DNA of 64,000 bases, taken from contig CAYONZ010000002.1 in NCBI GenBank assembly GCA_964405465.1, positions 1 to 64,000 of the forward strand, given 5' to 3'. The position numbers and the translations under genes were made by a program. This DNA comes from CAYONZ01 sp964405465. GTDB taxonomy: Bacteria; Bdellovibrionota; Bdellovibrionia; Bdellovibrionales; JAMPXM01. Shown in pieces: positions 41,908 to 50,397 of the stretch. The notes beneath the pieces are model-generated. The model was not told the DNA's origin. It was given only the letters and a program-made list of their open reading frames with translations, and did no database searches. Within the stretch, counting starts at the first letter, position 1; every line of letters starts with the position of its first letter.

Positions 41908-42114
41908 TCTCCTTTTCGGACTCAAGCCGCGGATGAAGTTCCGCATGAAGAAACAGTTCAGATTCGCACGATAGCTTCAACGGCACATGAGGTTCGCTTT
42001 AAGCATTTGATGGCTAAGTGCCAGACGCGCCTTCAAGGCTACGATGAAAAGACATCGAATGAAATCTGCCAACAAACAGTTGCAGAAATGTTTAGTACAA
42101 TTGCGCAACATTGA
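41842..42114 (+). CDS. Small exported protein (90 aa)
   Basis: A signal peptide (residues about 1-29, ending TQAA) is followed by a short mature chain of 60 residues with two Cys (AKCQTR and EICQQT) that may form a disulphide. The mature part is predicted helical and polar. GGAG lies eight bases before the ATG but within one arm of an inverted repeat. No family recognised. It is convergent with the FAD-linked dehydrogenase gene. Confidence 0.65.
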   Translation: MKKKSTTLKVILIQASVLISSSSPFRTQAADEVPHEETVQIRTIASTAHEVRFKHLMAKCQTRLQGYDEKTSNEICQQTVAEMFSTIAQH

Positions 42115-42155
42115 ATTCGAAGTGCAGCAGCGCCAACTCCCGGGTCAGACCCAAA

Positions 42156-43544
42156 TCAGTCCCAGATCTTTCCTGGATTGAGGATGAGGTCAGGATCAAA
42201 TGTCTTCTTGATCGCTTTCATCAGTGCAATCTCCTGGGTGCTTCGGCTGTATTCAAGGTATGGTTTTTTGACCAACCCCACACCATGCTCAGCGGAAATC
42301 GAGCCTTGATATTTTTTTACCACGTCAAATAGAAGTGTATTCACCTTCAGACACTTCTCAAGAAATGCCTCTTTTGAAAGTGCTTCTGGTTTTAAAATAT
42401 TAATGTGCATATTTCCATCGCCGATGTGTCCGAACCACACCACTTCAAAGTCGGGATAATTTTGATTCAAGACAGAATCTACATCTGCAAGAAATGCCGG
42501 AACATTCGCAATAGTCACAGATATGTCATTTTTGTAGGGCACGTAAGGAGAGGTGGCTTCAGAAATATCTTCGCGCATGCGCCAAAATTCACGGGCTTGG
42601 GTTTCATTCTGTGCGATCACTCCATCTAGAGCCCATTCCTCCTCAACACATTTTTCAAAATTTGCAAGAATCAAATTATTCATCTCGTCGTTCAGAGCCT
42701 CAACTTCGATCAAAAGGTAATAAGGGCAGGCAGTACCCATGGGACGAGCAAAACCAGTGTGATGTAAAACATGCTTCAAAGCCAATTCTGAGAAAAACTC
42801 AAAAGCAGTGAGCGGTAAAGTATCGCGAAATAGCCTGAATACTTTCATGATGGCATCGAGATTTTGAACACCCAATAACATCACGGTCAAAGGTTTAGGC
42901 TGCACTGTAAATTTCAGTGTGGCCTCAGTTATAAAACCGAGAACTCCCTCGCTTCCAATAAACAAATGGCGAAAATCTAAACCAGTGGCATTCTTAATGA
43001 GCCCGTTGTTAAATTCCAATATTTCGCCGGTGCCGGTCACCACCTGGAGGCTTGAAACCCAGTCACGCATAGAACCATAGCGAATGACTTTTACGCCGCC
43101 CGCATTTGTCGCAATATTGCCACCGATTTGGCTTGAACCACGTGAGGCAAAATCAACCGGGAAATAATATCCTTGGTCCCAAACGTATTTTTGGAGTGTT
43201 TCGGTGACTATGCCACATTGGGTCCGTACCGTGCGGTCGATGGTATTGAAATTCAATACCCGATTCATTTTCTCTAGGCTTACGACAACTTCGCCGTTAA
43301 GGGCGATGGCGCCACCACTTAATCCTGTTCGACCGCCAGAGGGTACTAAACAAATTTTATTTTTTCGCGCCCATTTGACCACTTGGGCAACCTCTTCAGT
43401 TGAAGTTGGAAACACAATGGTGGAGGGGCGTGGATTATAGTGTTTAACCCAGTCACGTCCATAAAACGCCAAGGAATCAGGATCATTGAGTGTGGATATT
43501 TGCGGGAGCTCTTGTTTTAGTGAGTTCGAAATATTTGTGTCCAT
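42156..43544 (-). CDS. FAD-linked 2-hydroxyacid dehydrogenase (GlcD/D-LDH type)
   Basis: This 462-aa flavoprotein has the FAD-binding_4 domain (PSGGRTGLSGGA and SSQIGGNIATNAGG) and the FAD-oxidase C domain with metal-binding His in WFGHIGDGNMHI and SAEHGVGLVK. The family oxidises D-lactate, glycolate or D-2-hydroxyglutarate, passing electrons to quinone or an electron-transfer protein. The length and His motifs are typical of single-subunit members. Which substrate is used cannot be told; D-2-hydroxyglutarate is plausible, as SerA enzymes can produce it, but the genes are 8 kb apart. It is monocistronic. Confidence 0.92.
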   Translation of the reverse strand: MDTNISNSLKQELPQISTLNDPDSLAFYGRDWVKHYNPRPSTIVFPTSTEEVAQVVKWARKNKICLVPSGGRTGLSGGAIALNGEVVVSLEKMNRVLNFNTIDRTVRTQCGIVTETLQKYVWDQGYYFPVDFASRGSSQIGGNIATNAGGVKVIRYGSMRDWVSSLQVVTGTGEILEFNNGLIKNATGLDFRHLFIGSEGVLGFITEATLKFTVQPKPLTVMLLGVQNLDAIMKVFRLFRDTLPLTAFEFFSELALKHVLHHTGFARPMGTACPYYLLIEVEALNDEMNNLILANFEKCVEEEWALDGVIAQNETQAREFWRMREDISEATSPYVPYKNDISVTIANVPAFLADVDSVLNQNYPDFEVVWFGHIGDGNMHINILKPEALSKEAFLEKCLKVNTLLFDVVKKYQGSISAEHGVGLVKKPYLEYSRSTQEIALMKAIKKTFDPDLILNPGKIWD

Positions 43545-43599
43545 GCCGTCATGGTAGGGGAGATGTTATTTTTAGGCAAGTCTGATATCAGAGTGTTTT

Positions 43600-43959
43600 T
43601 TAGGTCTTGCGAGCCTGCTTTGCCAAAGTTTCAAGTGCTACAAACTCAGGAAGTTGCTGTAAGTCGACAGGGAGATCTTTGCTGAGATTGTCAAAAATGA
43701 ACTGTAGAGTCTTGCTGGCCAAAGGTACCATTTTTTTCTTAAGGGGTTCTGGTGCCGCACAAAGTTCTTCTGCCACTGCACCAAGCAGAGTGACGTCACT
43801 GAGTCCATAAGTCTTACCGGTACCCTTGAGCTTATGAAACTCCGTTTCAAGAAGCTCCCAGCTATTTTCACTGGAGAGCTTTTCGATATTTTGAATTTTT
43901 TCGGGAATTGATGCTAAATACTCTAGTCGCAATTCCTCGAGAAGCCCCTGCAGACTCAT
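43600..43959 (-). CDS. Histidine phosphotransfer (HPt) protein
   Basis: This 119-aa helical protein has the HPt motif FHKLKGTGKTYG with phosphorylatable His42. It is the last gene of a four-gene phosphorelay operon and overlaps the kinase gene by 4 bp. It would shuttle phosphate between the receiver proteins encoded upstream, or from the kinase to a distant regulator. No output domain is attached. Confidence 0.88.
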   Translation of the reverse strand: MSLQGLLEELRLEYLASIPEKIQNIEKLSSENSWELLETEFHKLKGTGKTYGLSDVTLLGAVAEELCAAPEPLKKKMVPLASKTLQFIFDNLSKDLPVDLQQLPEFVALETLAKQARKT

Positions 43960-45323
43960 GCGGCATCGTCCTCAGAGTCTTGGCGAGAAGGAAGCACGGC
44001 TCGGCGAAAACTCATTATTGAAAAGTAAAAGATGGAGCCTTGGTCAACCTTACTTTCGAGATCGATGTAGCCCCCCATTTGTTCAACGAGCGCTTTGGCA
44101 ATTGCGAGTCCAAGACCTGTGCCACGCATGACCGGGCTGTTGGAGTTAGCCCCTTGTCTGAACTTTTCAAAAATATAAGCCTGGTCCTCTTCAGGTATTC
44201 CAGCTCCATGGTCGCGCACGCTCACCATTAAGCATTGTTCTTTTCTGGAGTGTTGCTTTTCTTGAATTGCTATATTGATCGTTGAACCGACTGGGCTGAA
44301 TTTTATCGAGTTCGAAATAAGATTAGTTAAAATTTGTTTATAGCGGTCGCGGTCCACTTCGGCCTCAAAGACGTGATCGATATGCACACTCAGATCCACT
44401 TTGGCTTTCAGAGCAAGTGGTTTGAGAGATTCAATCGTTTCAAACGTAATTAGATTTAAGTTGTACCACTTCATATCTAGAGGAAGTTTGCGCGCTTCGA
44501 TTTTTGCCAAATCAAGAAGTTCGTTAATTAATCGAATCAGGCGATCGGTTTCACTTTCAGCGATACGCAGCAGTCTCAATACCTTGATGTCGAGTGCTCC
44601 AAAAGATTCTGAAGAAAGCAGGCTAAGCGAGCCTTTGATTGAAGTCAGTGGTGTTCGCAGTTCATGACTGGCGATACTCAAAAACTCACTTTTGGCTCTG
44701 TCGAGCGACTTTAAGTCGTCGACATTCTGGATGACCTGATGAGCAAGCGAGTTGAATTGCCGATGAAGGTTGCCTATCTCGTTGTCAACTGGAGTCGAAA
44801 AGCTAACCGAATAACTATTGTTAATGAAGTCGCGCATGTGCTTGGCCAGACGGTTGATTGGGGCCAGCACTCCAACGCGAATAAACGAGATTAAAATAAG
44901 AAAGGCGACGAGAGGAGTCGCAAAGGTCGCGAGTGCCCACATTTTTAAATTGTAGTTTATTGGGCCGAGCTGCGCTTCGAGCGTTCTGGTTTTAGAATCA
45001 ATGAGCTTCCATAAAAACTGAAATCGTTTTTCAGAAAGTTTTGAGTCTTGTGAAGCATAGGCCTGAATGAAATCGCTCATCGCATTTTGTTCAACACTTT
45101 GTGGAAGTGAGTTCTTGGTGACCTGTAAAAGTTGAAAAGTCATGGCCGTGTAAGATTCGTGTCGAGCTTTTAGCGCCACTGCAAGTGCATTGTGTTGCGA
45201 TTTGATTTGCTGTGAAACATTTGTCCAGCCAAGGTGTGCGTTGTAAGTTTGCAGGGCAAATACACTGGTGATGGCGATCGTCACGAGAAAGAGGATTTTA
45301 AGGCGAAAAGTAAGGCTGATCAT
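43956..45323 (-). CDS. Sensor histidine kinase with HAMP domain
   Basis: This 455-aa kinase has TM1 (about 8-26), a periplasmic helical sensor of about 100 residues, TM2 (about 130-150) and HAMP. HisKA follows (His220 in SIASHELRTPLTSI), then HATPase_c (SNSIKFSPVG, DHGAGIPEED and GTGLGLAIAK). The order and overlap with receiver and HPt genes indicate a multistep phosphorelay: the kinase phosphorylates a receiver, HPt passes phosphate on. The stimulus is unknown. Start at 45323 overlaps the preceding receiver gene by 4 bp. Confidence 0.93.
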   Translation of the reverse strand: MISLTFRLKILFLVTIAITSVFALQTYNAHLGWTNVSQQIKSQHNALAVALKARHESYTAMTFQLLQVTKNSLPQSVEQNAMSDFIQAYASQDSKLSEKRFQFLWKLIDSKTRTLEAQLGPINYNLKMWALATFATPLVAFLILISFIRVGVLAPINRLAKHMRDFINNSYSVSFSTPVDNEIGNLHRQFNSLAHQVIQNVDDLKSLDRAKSEFLSIASHELRTPLTSIKGSLSLLSSESFGALDIKVLRLLRIAESETDRLIRLINELLDLAKIEARKLPLDMKWYNLNLITFETIESLKPLALKAKVDLSVHIDHVFEAEVDRDRYKQILTNLISNSIKFSPVGSTINIAIQEKQHSRKEQCLMVSVRDHGAGIPEEDQAYIFEKFRQGANSNSPVMRGTGLGLAIAKALVEQMGGYIDLESKVDQGSIFYFSIMSFRRAVLPSRQDSEDDAA

Positions 45324-45697
45324 GCGACCCTCGTATTTTGTTTACTAAGTAAGGTGTCGATTTCAATACAGATAGATTGTGGATCAAAAGGCTTGGCAAT
45401 TCGCCCTATACCTAAGGCTTCTAGCTCGATGAGTTCCTGGGGATCGGATTTGGCTGTCAAGAAAATGATTGGAGTTCGAAAAAGTTGATTTTTTAACAAC
45501 TCCTCCGCAACTTCTTTGCCACTCAATTTCGGCATCATTCCATCGAGGATGATCAAATCGAAACTCTGTTGCTTCGCGATGTTTAATGCTTGTTCGCCAT
45601 CGATGGCAACTTCGACACTATGTTTGCCTAAGGTCTCAAGGCAGAGTTGGGTGATAACCTGAATATGAATGTCGTCTTCGGCCAGCAGAATCCTCAT
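45320..45697 (-). CDS. Single-domain response regulator (REC), second of pair
   Basis: This 125-aa receiver has acidic pocket residues AEDD at the N terminus, phospho-acceptor Asp52 (LIILDGMMP) and Lys in RIAKPFDP. It has no output domain. It starts directly at the end of the preceding receiver gene and overlaps the kinase gene by 4 bp. It probably works as an intermediate in the phosphorelay or as a direct effector by protein contact. Confidence 0.92.
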   Translation of the reverse strand: MRILLAEDDIHIQVITQLCLETLGKHSVEVAIDGEQALNIAKQQSFDLIILDGMMPKLSGKEVAEELLKNQLFRTPIIFLTAKSDPQELIELEALGIGRIAKPFDPQSICIEIDTLLSKQNTRVA

Positions 45698-46087
45698 CTA
45701 TTCACCTGCCGCCGATTTTAATTTCGGATGAACCAGTTCTCCAACTTCATTTGCCAATTCGAGAGGGTCTAGTGGTTTCTCGAGAACCTTGTCGACATTG
45801 AGTCTTGATTCAAGCACAAGTTGTCGAACATCTGGTTGCCCAGAGAGAATCATAATTTTGAGAAATTTGTTTCGAGAGCACTCGCGAAGTCGTGTGACAA
45901 AATCAAGCTCACGCGAGGAGCCGATGTTACAATCTGAAATGAGTAGGTCGAAGTTCGAAGCTTTAAGAAGCACCTCTGATTCATCTTTAGATTGCGATAC
46001 CACCACCTGATGATTGAACTTGTTCAATATTTTTTGGCCTACGCGCAAAATATCGAGATCATCGTCAAGCATGAGAATTCTCGCCAT
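45698..46087 (-). CDS. Single-domain response regulator (REC), first of pair
   Basis: This 129-aa receiver has DDD near the N terminus, phospho-acceptor Asp52 (LISDCNIG) and Lys in VLEKPLDP. It lacks an output domain. It is the first gene of the four-gene operon REC-REC-kinase-HPt. Its acceptor loop DCNIG differs from the usual D-x-M-P, hinting at a distinct partner compared with the second receiver. The start has AAGGAAT upstream. Confidence 0.9.
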   Translation of the reverse strand: MARILMLDDDLDILRVGQKILNKFNHQVVVSQSKDESEVLLKASNFDLLISDCNIGSSRELDFVTRLRECSRNKFLKIMILSGQPDVRQLVLESRLNVDKVLEKPLDPLELANEVGELVHPKLKSAAGE

Positions 46088-46224
46088 GGATTCATTCCTT
46101 TAAAAGCACTCACTGGGCTTGAATTCGAAATGAATCAAGTCTCACTGAGTTGACTCTTTCTTTATCGGAAAATTTTTGCAAAACCTCACCATGTGAAGGT
46201 CCAGAGCTCAAGCAGAGAACCGAT

Positions 46225-46392
46225 CTATTTACCTAGACTTTTGTAGATTGGGCAGACTCTCCAAGCTCCAGTGATGATGAGGACGACCCCAATATAGGCC
46301 CACCACGGTCCTCCGGCCACGGCCCATGCGACCAGCAAGATTCCAAAAAACAGTCTAAGGCTTTGGTCAGTGCGTGAGACATTGATTTTCAT
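46225..46392 (-). CDS. Small DUF2892-like membrane protein
   Basis: This 55-aa protein starts MKINVSRTDQSLRLFFG and has two short TM helices separated by GGPWW, then GAWRVCPIYKSLGK. This is the YgaP-type inner-membrane segment, DUF2892, which occurs alone or fused to rhodanese. The single Cys in RVCPIY is conserved in the family. ATG 46392 has GGGAGAG upstream; a longer in-frame start lacks this. Function unknown; sulphur or cyanide metabolism is known only for fused forms. Confidence 0.85.
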   Translation of the reverse strand: MKINVSRTDQSLRLFFGILLVAWAVAGGPWWAYIGVVLIITGAWRVCPIYKSLGK

Positions 46393-46627
46393 AAGCTCTC
46401 CCAAGAAGTTTTCGCTACCATACATTTTTATTGAAGCACCAAAGTTATATTAGAAATTTTAGGGCAGTCCATTCACAAAGTCGATCGCAGAATTTTGTCA
46501 CGAATAGGGATTTGCAGCAGTTGTTGAGGAACACTTAAAAATAATTGATCAGCTATAGGCAAATCATGGTAATTGAATTCAATTGAGAAGAAGAACCGAA
46601 GTGTTTGTCGCTACAGAGGGAGTATTT

Positions 46628-47140
46628 GTGAAATTTGATCCTATAAGAATCGCCAGTAAATTTTCAAATCCTAAGATTCGCAATAAAGTGTTGGATGTAC
46701 TCTTGACGTTTGGAATTCCGTTTAATCGTTGGCTTGGAATGAAAATCGTAGAGCTCACATCACAGGTCTCTCGAGTTCAATCCAAACCGGTCAGGCTACG
46801 TGAAAATCATGTGGGCACGGCACATGCGTGTGCTTTGGCTCTTTTAGGCGAGTACACGGCAGGCCTACTTATTGCGAACAACTACTCGTTTGCAGATTAC
46901 CGAATCATAATTGGTAGTTTGTCGGTCGAGTACCATAAAAAAGGAAGGGGATTTCTTTTGGGCGAAGCCAATGCTCCTGAAGTGTGGCCAAAACCCGGTA
47001 TGGTGTCGGAAGAAAATGAAGCTGCTGATTTTTGGATCGAAATGACCACGGAGATCACCAATGAAAAACGAGAGCTTGTCGCGATTTGCAGAACAAAATG
47101 GCAGATTAAGGCCTGGAAAAGTATTGTCGCCCATTCATAA
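46628..47140 (+). CDS. Hotdog-fold thioesterase-like protein (DUF4442/PaaI type)
   Basis: This 170-aa protein has the hotdog-fold pattern: ENHVGTAHACALALLGEYTAG is the central helix with conserved surroundings, followed by beta strands (RIIIGSLSVEYHKKGRG, FWIEMTTEITN). Such proteins hydrolyse acyl-CoA or bind acyl groups. GTG 46628 is preceded by GAGGGAG at five bases and is the best start; a TTG 45 bp upstream is poorer. The gene is monocistronic and convergent with grxD across a terminator. Confidence 0.78.
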   Translation: MKFDPIRIASKFSNPKIRNKVLDVLLTFGIPFNRWLGMKIVELTSQVSRVQSKPVRLRENHVGTAHACALALLGEYTAGLLIANNYSFADYRIIIGSLSVEYHKKGRGFLLGEANAPEVWPKPGMVSEENEAADFWIEMTTEITNEKRELVAICRTKWQIKAWKSIVAHS

Positions 47141-47261
47141 TTTGTGAAGTGTCAGGCGCAATGGTGCGCTTTAATAAACTGTAAAACAAAACTTTGCAAA
47201 ACACTGCGGTAGATCGCAAGCCTTGCCGGTGAATGGATAGAGGAAATTTTCATTAAAAAAA

Positions 47262-47288
47262 AGCGAAGCACACATAAGCGGCTTCGCT
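47262..47288. terminator. Bidirectional terminator between thioesterase and grxD
   Basis: AGCGAAGC pairs with GCTTCGCT across an 11-base loop, with an A-run before and a run of seven T after, so it can end transcription on both strands. A second hairpin, GTCACGA/TCGTGAC at 47297-47320, follows directly. Confidence 0.85.
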
Positions 47289-47339
47289 ATTTTTTTGTCA
47301 CGAATCGTCTTCGTCGTGACATCAGTTATTGAAATAATA

Positions 47340-47660
47340 TCAGCTGTTGAAGGCTTTGGTGATCGTCTCTTGAAGTTCTCCTGATTCGACCATTTCCATC
47401 ATGATATCACTTCCGCCAACTAGTTCTTTGTTTACATAGAGTTGTGGAATCGTTGGCCAATTTCCAAAATCCTTGATTCCCTGGCGGATCTCCGCATCTG
47501 AAAGAACATCCACAGTGGTAAATGGTACGTTCAACTGTTGAAGGATTGCCGCTGCCCGTGCGGAAAACCCACACTGTGGAAACTCTGCGCTTCCTTTCAT
47601 GAAAAGGACGACTTTGTTTTTGTTTAAAATTTCTTCGATTCTTGATTTTACATCTGCCAC
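47340..47660 (-). CDS. grxD: Monothiol glutaredoxin (Grx4 type)
   Basis: This 106-aa protein has the CGFS active site (Cys30 in EFPQCGFSAR), TIPQLYVN with the cis-proline, and GGSDIMMEM for glutathione binding. Monothiol glutaredoxins coordinate a [2Fe-2S] cluster with glutathione and deliver it to targets together with BolA-type proteins. A BolA gene lies 82 bp upstream on the same strand, a common arrangement, so both act in Fe-S trafficking. Confidence 0.96.
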   Translation of the reverse strand: MADVKSRIEEILNKNKVVLFMKGSAEFPQCGFSARAAAILQQLNVPFTTVDVLSDAEIRQGIKDFGNWPTIPQLYVNKELVGGSDIMMEMVESGELQETITKAFNS

Positions 47661-47741
47661 GTTGGCTCCTCTTTTAAATTCGGTTAAAGTAAAACATATA
47701 AAAATATTTTAATTAATGAGTTCCACAATTTTATTTAACGT

Positions 47742-47969
47742 CTATTTCACGACTGTTTTGATCATCAGAGCATGCACTTCACCGCTCTTTAGTTCAGTAT
47801 CAAATACAGCCATCACGTCTTTGTGGGCTTGAATTCTCGTTTTGCCTTGAAAGGCAGAGCTTGCAATTTGCACTTGGTAATGGTCGTGGGTGCCAGTCAT
47901 ATCCACCACCTCAACTTGTCCATCTGGATAAGCCGATTGCAATTTTGCTTTAATCTCTTGTGGAGTCAT
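47742..47969 (-). CDS. BolA/IbaG-family protein
   Basis: This 75-aa protein has the class-II KH-like BolA fold. The motif KTRIQAHKDVMAVFDTEL holds the conserved His, and the C-terminal strand reads VHALMIKTVVK. GTHDHYQVQI is the loop that carries the variable ligand residue in IbaG/BolA. It partners with the downstream monothiol glutaredoxin in Fe-S cluster transfer. AGGT lies before the ATG. Confidence 0.92.
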   Translation of the reverse strand: MTPQEIKAKLQSAYPDGQVEVVDMTGTHDHYQVQIASSAFQGKTRIQAHKDVMAVFDTELKSGEVHALMIKTVVK

Positions 47970-47993
47970 GTGTACCTCACTTTGTTTTTTACA

Positions 47994-48083
47994 ATGGCCA
48001 AGTCAAAGACCGAAGCTGTTGCCTTCGTAAATCAAATTGCAGGGCAGTTTGAAATGTCTGAGATGGCCAGTGCATTTTCTTAA
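47994..48083 (+). CDS. Candidate 29-aa small protein
   Basis: A 29-codon frame (MAKSKTEAVAFVNQIAGQ... ending SAFS) lies divergent from the BolA gene. Its codon use and composition look protein-like, but no ribosome binding site is visible and no homologue comes to mind. It may be a remnant or chance. Confidence 0.18.
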   Translation: MAKSKTEAVAFVNQIAGQFEMSEMASAFS

Positions 48084-48158
48084 GTTTTTGAAGGCTTAGT
48101 CATAGGCTAACCGGGTTTACGGTGGCAAGAACTGAAATTCAGTGTTATAACCCTTTCT

Positions 48159-48467
48159 ATGTGGGTAGATGGTTTTTCGGATCAAGATCATATCAAGCGT
48201 GAACGGCGTAAAGCTGCCGAAATGCGTGAGAGCCAGTGGTGGAGGCAGCAGCTTGGTCACGGCAACTGTTATCATTGTGAAAAGAAGTATGACAAAAGTC
48301 AGCTCACGATGGACCACTTGATTCCCTTGGCTCGAGGGGGAAAATCCACAAAATCAAATGTGGTGGTCTCCTGCAAAGAGTGCAACACAAAAAAGGGATT
48401 TTACACGAGGGGCGAGCTGGCTCTGATGGAGATTTCCAAAGTGGCCTCCACTGAAAAGGAATCTTGA
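48159..48467 (+). CDS. HNH endonuclease-family protein
   Basis: This 102-aa protein shows the HNH motif with its structural zinc: CYHCEKKYDKSQLTMDHLIP supplies the first CxxC and the catalytic His. KSNVVVSCKECNTKKG supplies the Asn and the second CxxC. The N terminus is charged and basic (HIKRERRKAAEM). Stand-alone HNH proteins cut DNA nonspecifically or act in repair; no restriction partner is nearby. No clear ribosome binding site is visible before the ATG. Confidence 0.85.
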   Translation: MWVDGFSDQDHIKRERRKAAEMRESQWWRQQLGHGNCYHCEKKYDKSQLTMDHLIPLARGGKSTKSNVVVSCKECNTKKGFYTRGELALMEISKVASTEKES

Positions 48468-48530
48468 TCCTCCGAAAAAATCAGGAGATTCAAAAAACTC
48501 GAGAACCGTACGACTCAAGCGATCATGCTG

Positions 48531-48962
48531 TTAAAGGATTTCTGATTGGGAATGACCTGAGAAGTCGTCGATGAAACTCTGCACTTCTGTTGCCGAAAGA
48601 GGCTTGCGAACAAGATCACTCTGCCAAATTTTTTTTTGCAAAGCGGGGCGGGCGATTTTCTCGAGAGAGGCCCAAAGAAGCCCCAATAGAACTGACCCTA
48701 CCCAGCTCAAGAAGCAGAGAAATAGACTGAGGATGATAAGGTGTCGTAAGTTTTGTGCCCTATCTTTTTGAGGGTCGTGAGTTTTTCGGGCGCAGATGGT
48801 TCCGGTGGACTCATTCCATGCGGAATCGATCTGTGCGAGGTTCGTTTGAAGGAATTGCAATTCCTTCGATCGAAAAAAACGGAGCGAGCGCAAAACGAGC
48901 GCAATGCTCATTGAGCATGAAACGAGAAATCCTAAACAATAAAAAAATACCAATTCTGGCAT
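48531..48962 (-). CDS. Two-TM membrane protein of unknown function
   Basis: This 143-aa protein has TM1 at the N terminus (ELVFFYCLGFLVSCSMSIALV), a charged basic loop of about 50 residues, and TM2 (LIILSLFLCFLSWVGSVLLG), then a C-terminal amphipathic region. The start at 48962 has AGAGGTT upstream; a longer in-frame start would overlap the divergent gene at 49061-49124. I do not recognise the family. Confidence 0.6.
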   Translation of the reverse strand: MPELVFFYCLGFLVSCSMSIALVLRSLRFFRSKELQFLQTNLAQIDSAWNESTGTICARKTHDPQKDRAQNLRHLIILSLFLCFLSWVGSVLLGLLWASLEKIARPALQKKIWQSDLVRKPLSATEVQSFIDDFSGHSQSEIL

Positions 48963-49123
48963 GAAAATAAACCTCTTGAGGGCGGTGACACCCTCGTTAA
49001 ATGCGATCTTATGTTTATATTTGTTCCCGAAATGATCAAATATACCATTAGGTTGACGCGATGAGATATTTTTGCAATAAGCTCCAGTCAGAGAAATCAG
49101 AGATATCAAAAAAGGGGATTCGA

Positions 49124-50392
49124 ATGAAAAAGCCGAACTATTCAATGGGATTGCCTCGTCTTTGCTTGTTCGTGATGCTCGCTGTTTTAGGACAAGTCAT
49201 TTCGGGAGCACGTGCTGACGCCGATGTTTGGCCAGTCACTCGAGATTGGAGTCCTGAGGTTGAGGCTGAGTATCGAACTTGGGTCAATGACAATGTGGAC
49301 GCAAATCTTTTCGTGCACAGAGGAAGAGCCTATTCAGGGATGTTGTTGGATTGTGCCGATGCCGTCTATTCGATTCGCGCTATATTTGCATATGAAAATG
49401 GTCTGCCATTTTATATGCAGGACCCTTCGGATTCACGGCGTAAAATCACGAGCCAGATCACAAAATTTGATAAGATTGCGGATCCAGCTTTGCGTTTTAG
49501 AAAATTTTTGACCTATCTGTTTGGTGTAGTCGGTACAGACTCATTAGCAAATGATAGCTATCCGACAGCCATTAATCGAGAGGCGGTGGGCTCAGGTACG
49601 ATGATCATTACGGATCGGGATTCGCATCATTCTTGGACCATCCAAAAAGTTTTGAAAACAGGAATACCCTATTTGATCTTTGGCTCTCGCCCTGCGGTGA
49701 ATCGTCTTTACGAACGCGTTGATATTCCTTCGATGGAGTTTATGTTTCATGACAACTTGACCAATACAAGAGCGGGTTTTCGCAATTGGCGTGCACCCGA
49801 AGACATTGGAAAACCAGTGTGGCAGGCTCAAGGTTACAGCAACGAGCAATATCGTATCGCGTATTCCAAATGGCGTGCCACTGTTCAGAAAAAACTTTCG
49901 ACTATGAATGAAACTGACGAAATGAGGCTCGAGCGACTTCAAACCGGGGTTTGCACGTCTGCTCAAGAGCGCATCACCATCGTTCAGCTTGGGCTTTCGG
50001 CGTTGGCAAAACTTGGCGCTGACCAGTGTATGAATGCAAAACAATTTGATGATTACTCCACGCCCAATAGAGATAAACGTATGCACGATGAATTTGTTGA
50101 TTTGATTCAGGCCTACAAAGCTGTGGTGGCCAAGAACAAAGTGGGTAGTTTGTCCTCTGGATTGCGATCCTCGTTGCGGGAAATTATCGAGGTTGATGCG
50201 CAACGGGGTGGCGATTTGCAATCAAAGTTTTGTCGAGTTAATGTGAAGCCTGGATTGAGTCTATCGATCGGAGAATTGCGTCGCCGGTCTTTGGAAGGTC
50301 TTTTGTCAAGCAATCCACATGACCCTGCAGAAGCTCGGTGGGGAGACACTCGCTTTGTGAGTGAACGGGCGCGCAGTTGCCCAGTATATTAG
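49124..50392 (+). CDS. Exported protein with possible Cys/His catalytic pair
   Basis: This 422-aa protein has a signal peptide (about residues 1-30, ending ARAD). The N-terminal domain contains GMLLDCADAVYSIRAIFAYE and, about 80 residues later, TDRDSHHSWTIQ. The order and hydrophobic context recall papain-like (NlpC/P60 or transglutaminase-like) Cys-His peptidases or amidases, but I cannot confirm the third residue. The C-terminal half is helical with scattered Cys (GVCTSAQ, ADQCMN, SKFCRV, RSCPVY). ATG 49124 has GGGGATT upstream. The next gene begins 5 bp after its stop, so they form an operon. Confidence 0.7.
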   Translation: MKKPNYSMGLPRLCLFVMLAVLGQVISGARADADVWPVTRDWSPEVEAEYRTWVNDNVDANLFVHRGRAYSGMLLDCADAVYSIRAIFAYENGLPFYMQDPSDSRRKITSQITKFDKIADPALRFRKFLTYLFGVVGTDSLANDSYPTAINREAVGSGTMIITDRDSHHSWTIQKVLKTGIPYLIFGSRPAVNRLYERVDIPSMEFMFHDNLTNTRAGFRNWRAPEDIGKPVWQAQGYSNEQYRIAYSKWRATVQKKLSTMNETDEMRLERLQTGVCTSAQERITIVQLGLSALAKLGADQCMNAKQFDDYSTPNRDKRMHDEFVDLIQAYKAVVAKNKVGSLSSGLRSSLREIIEVDAQRGGDLQSKFCRVNVKPGLSLSIGELRRRSLEGLLSSNPHDPAEARWGDTRFVSERARSCPVY

Positions 50393-50397
50393 GATGT

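Noticed and set aside
41736..41936. 66-codon frame starting in the leader of the small exported protein
   Set aside because: It overlaps the better start at 41842, which has GGAG and a signal peptide, and its sequence follows hairpin DNA.
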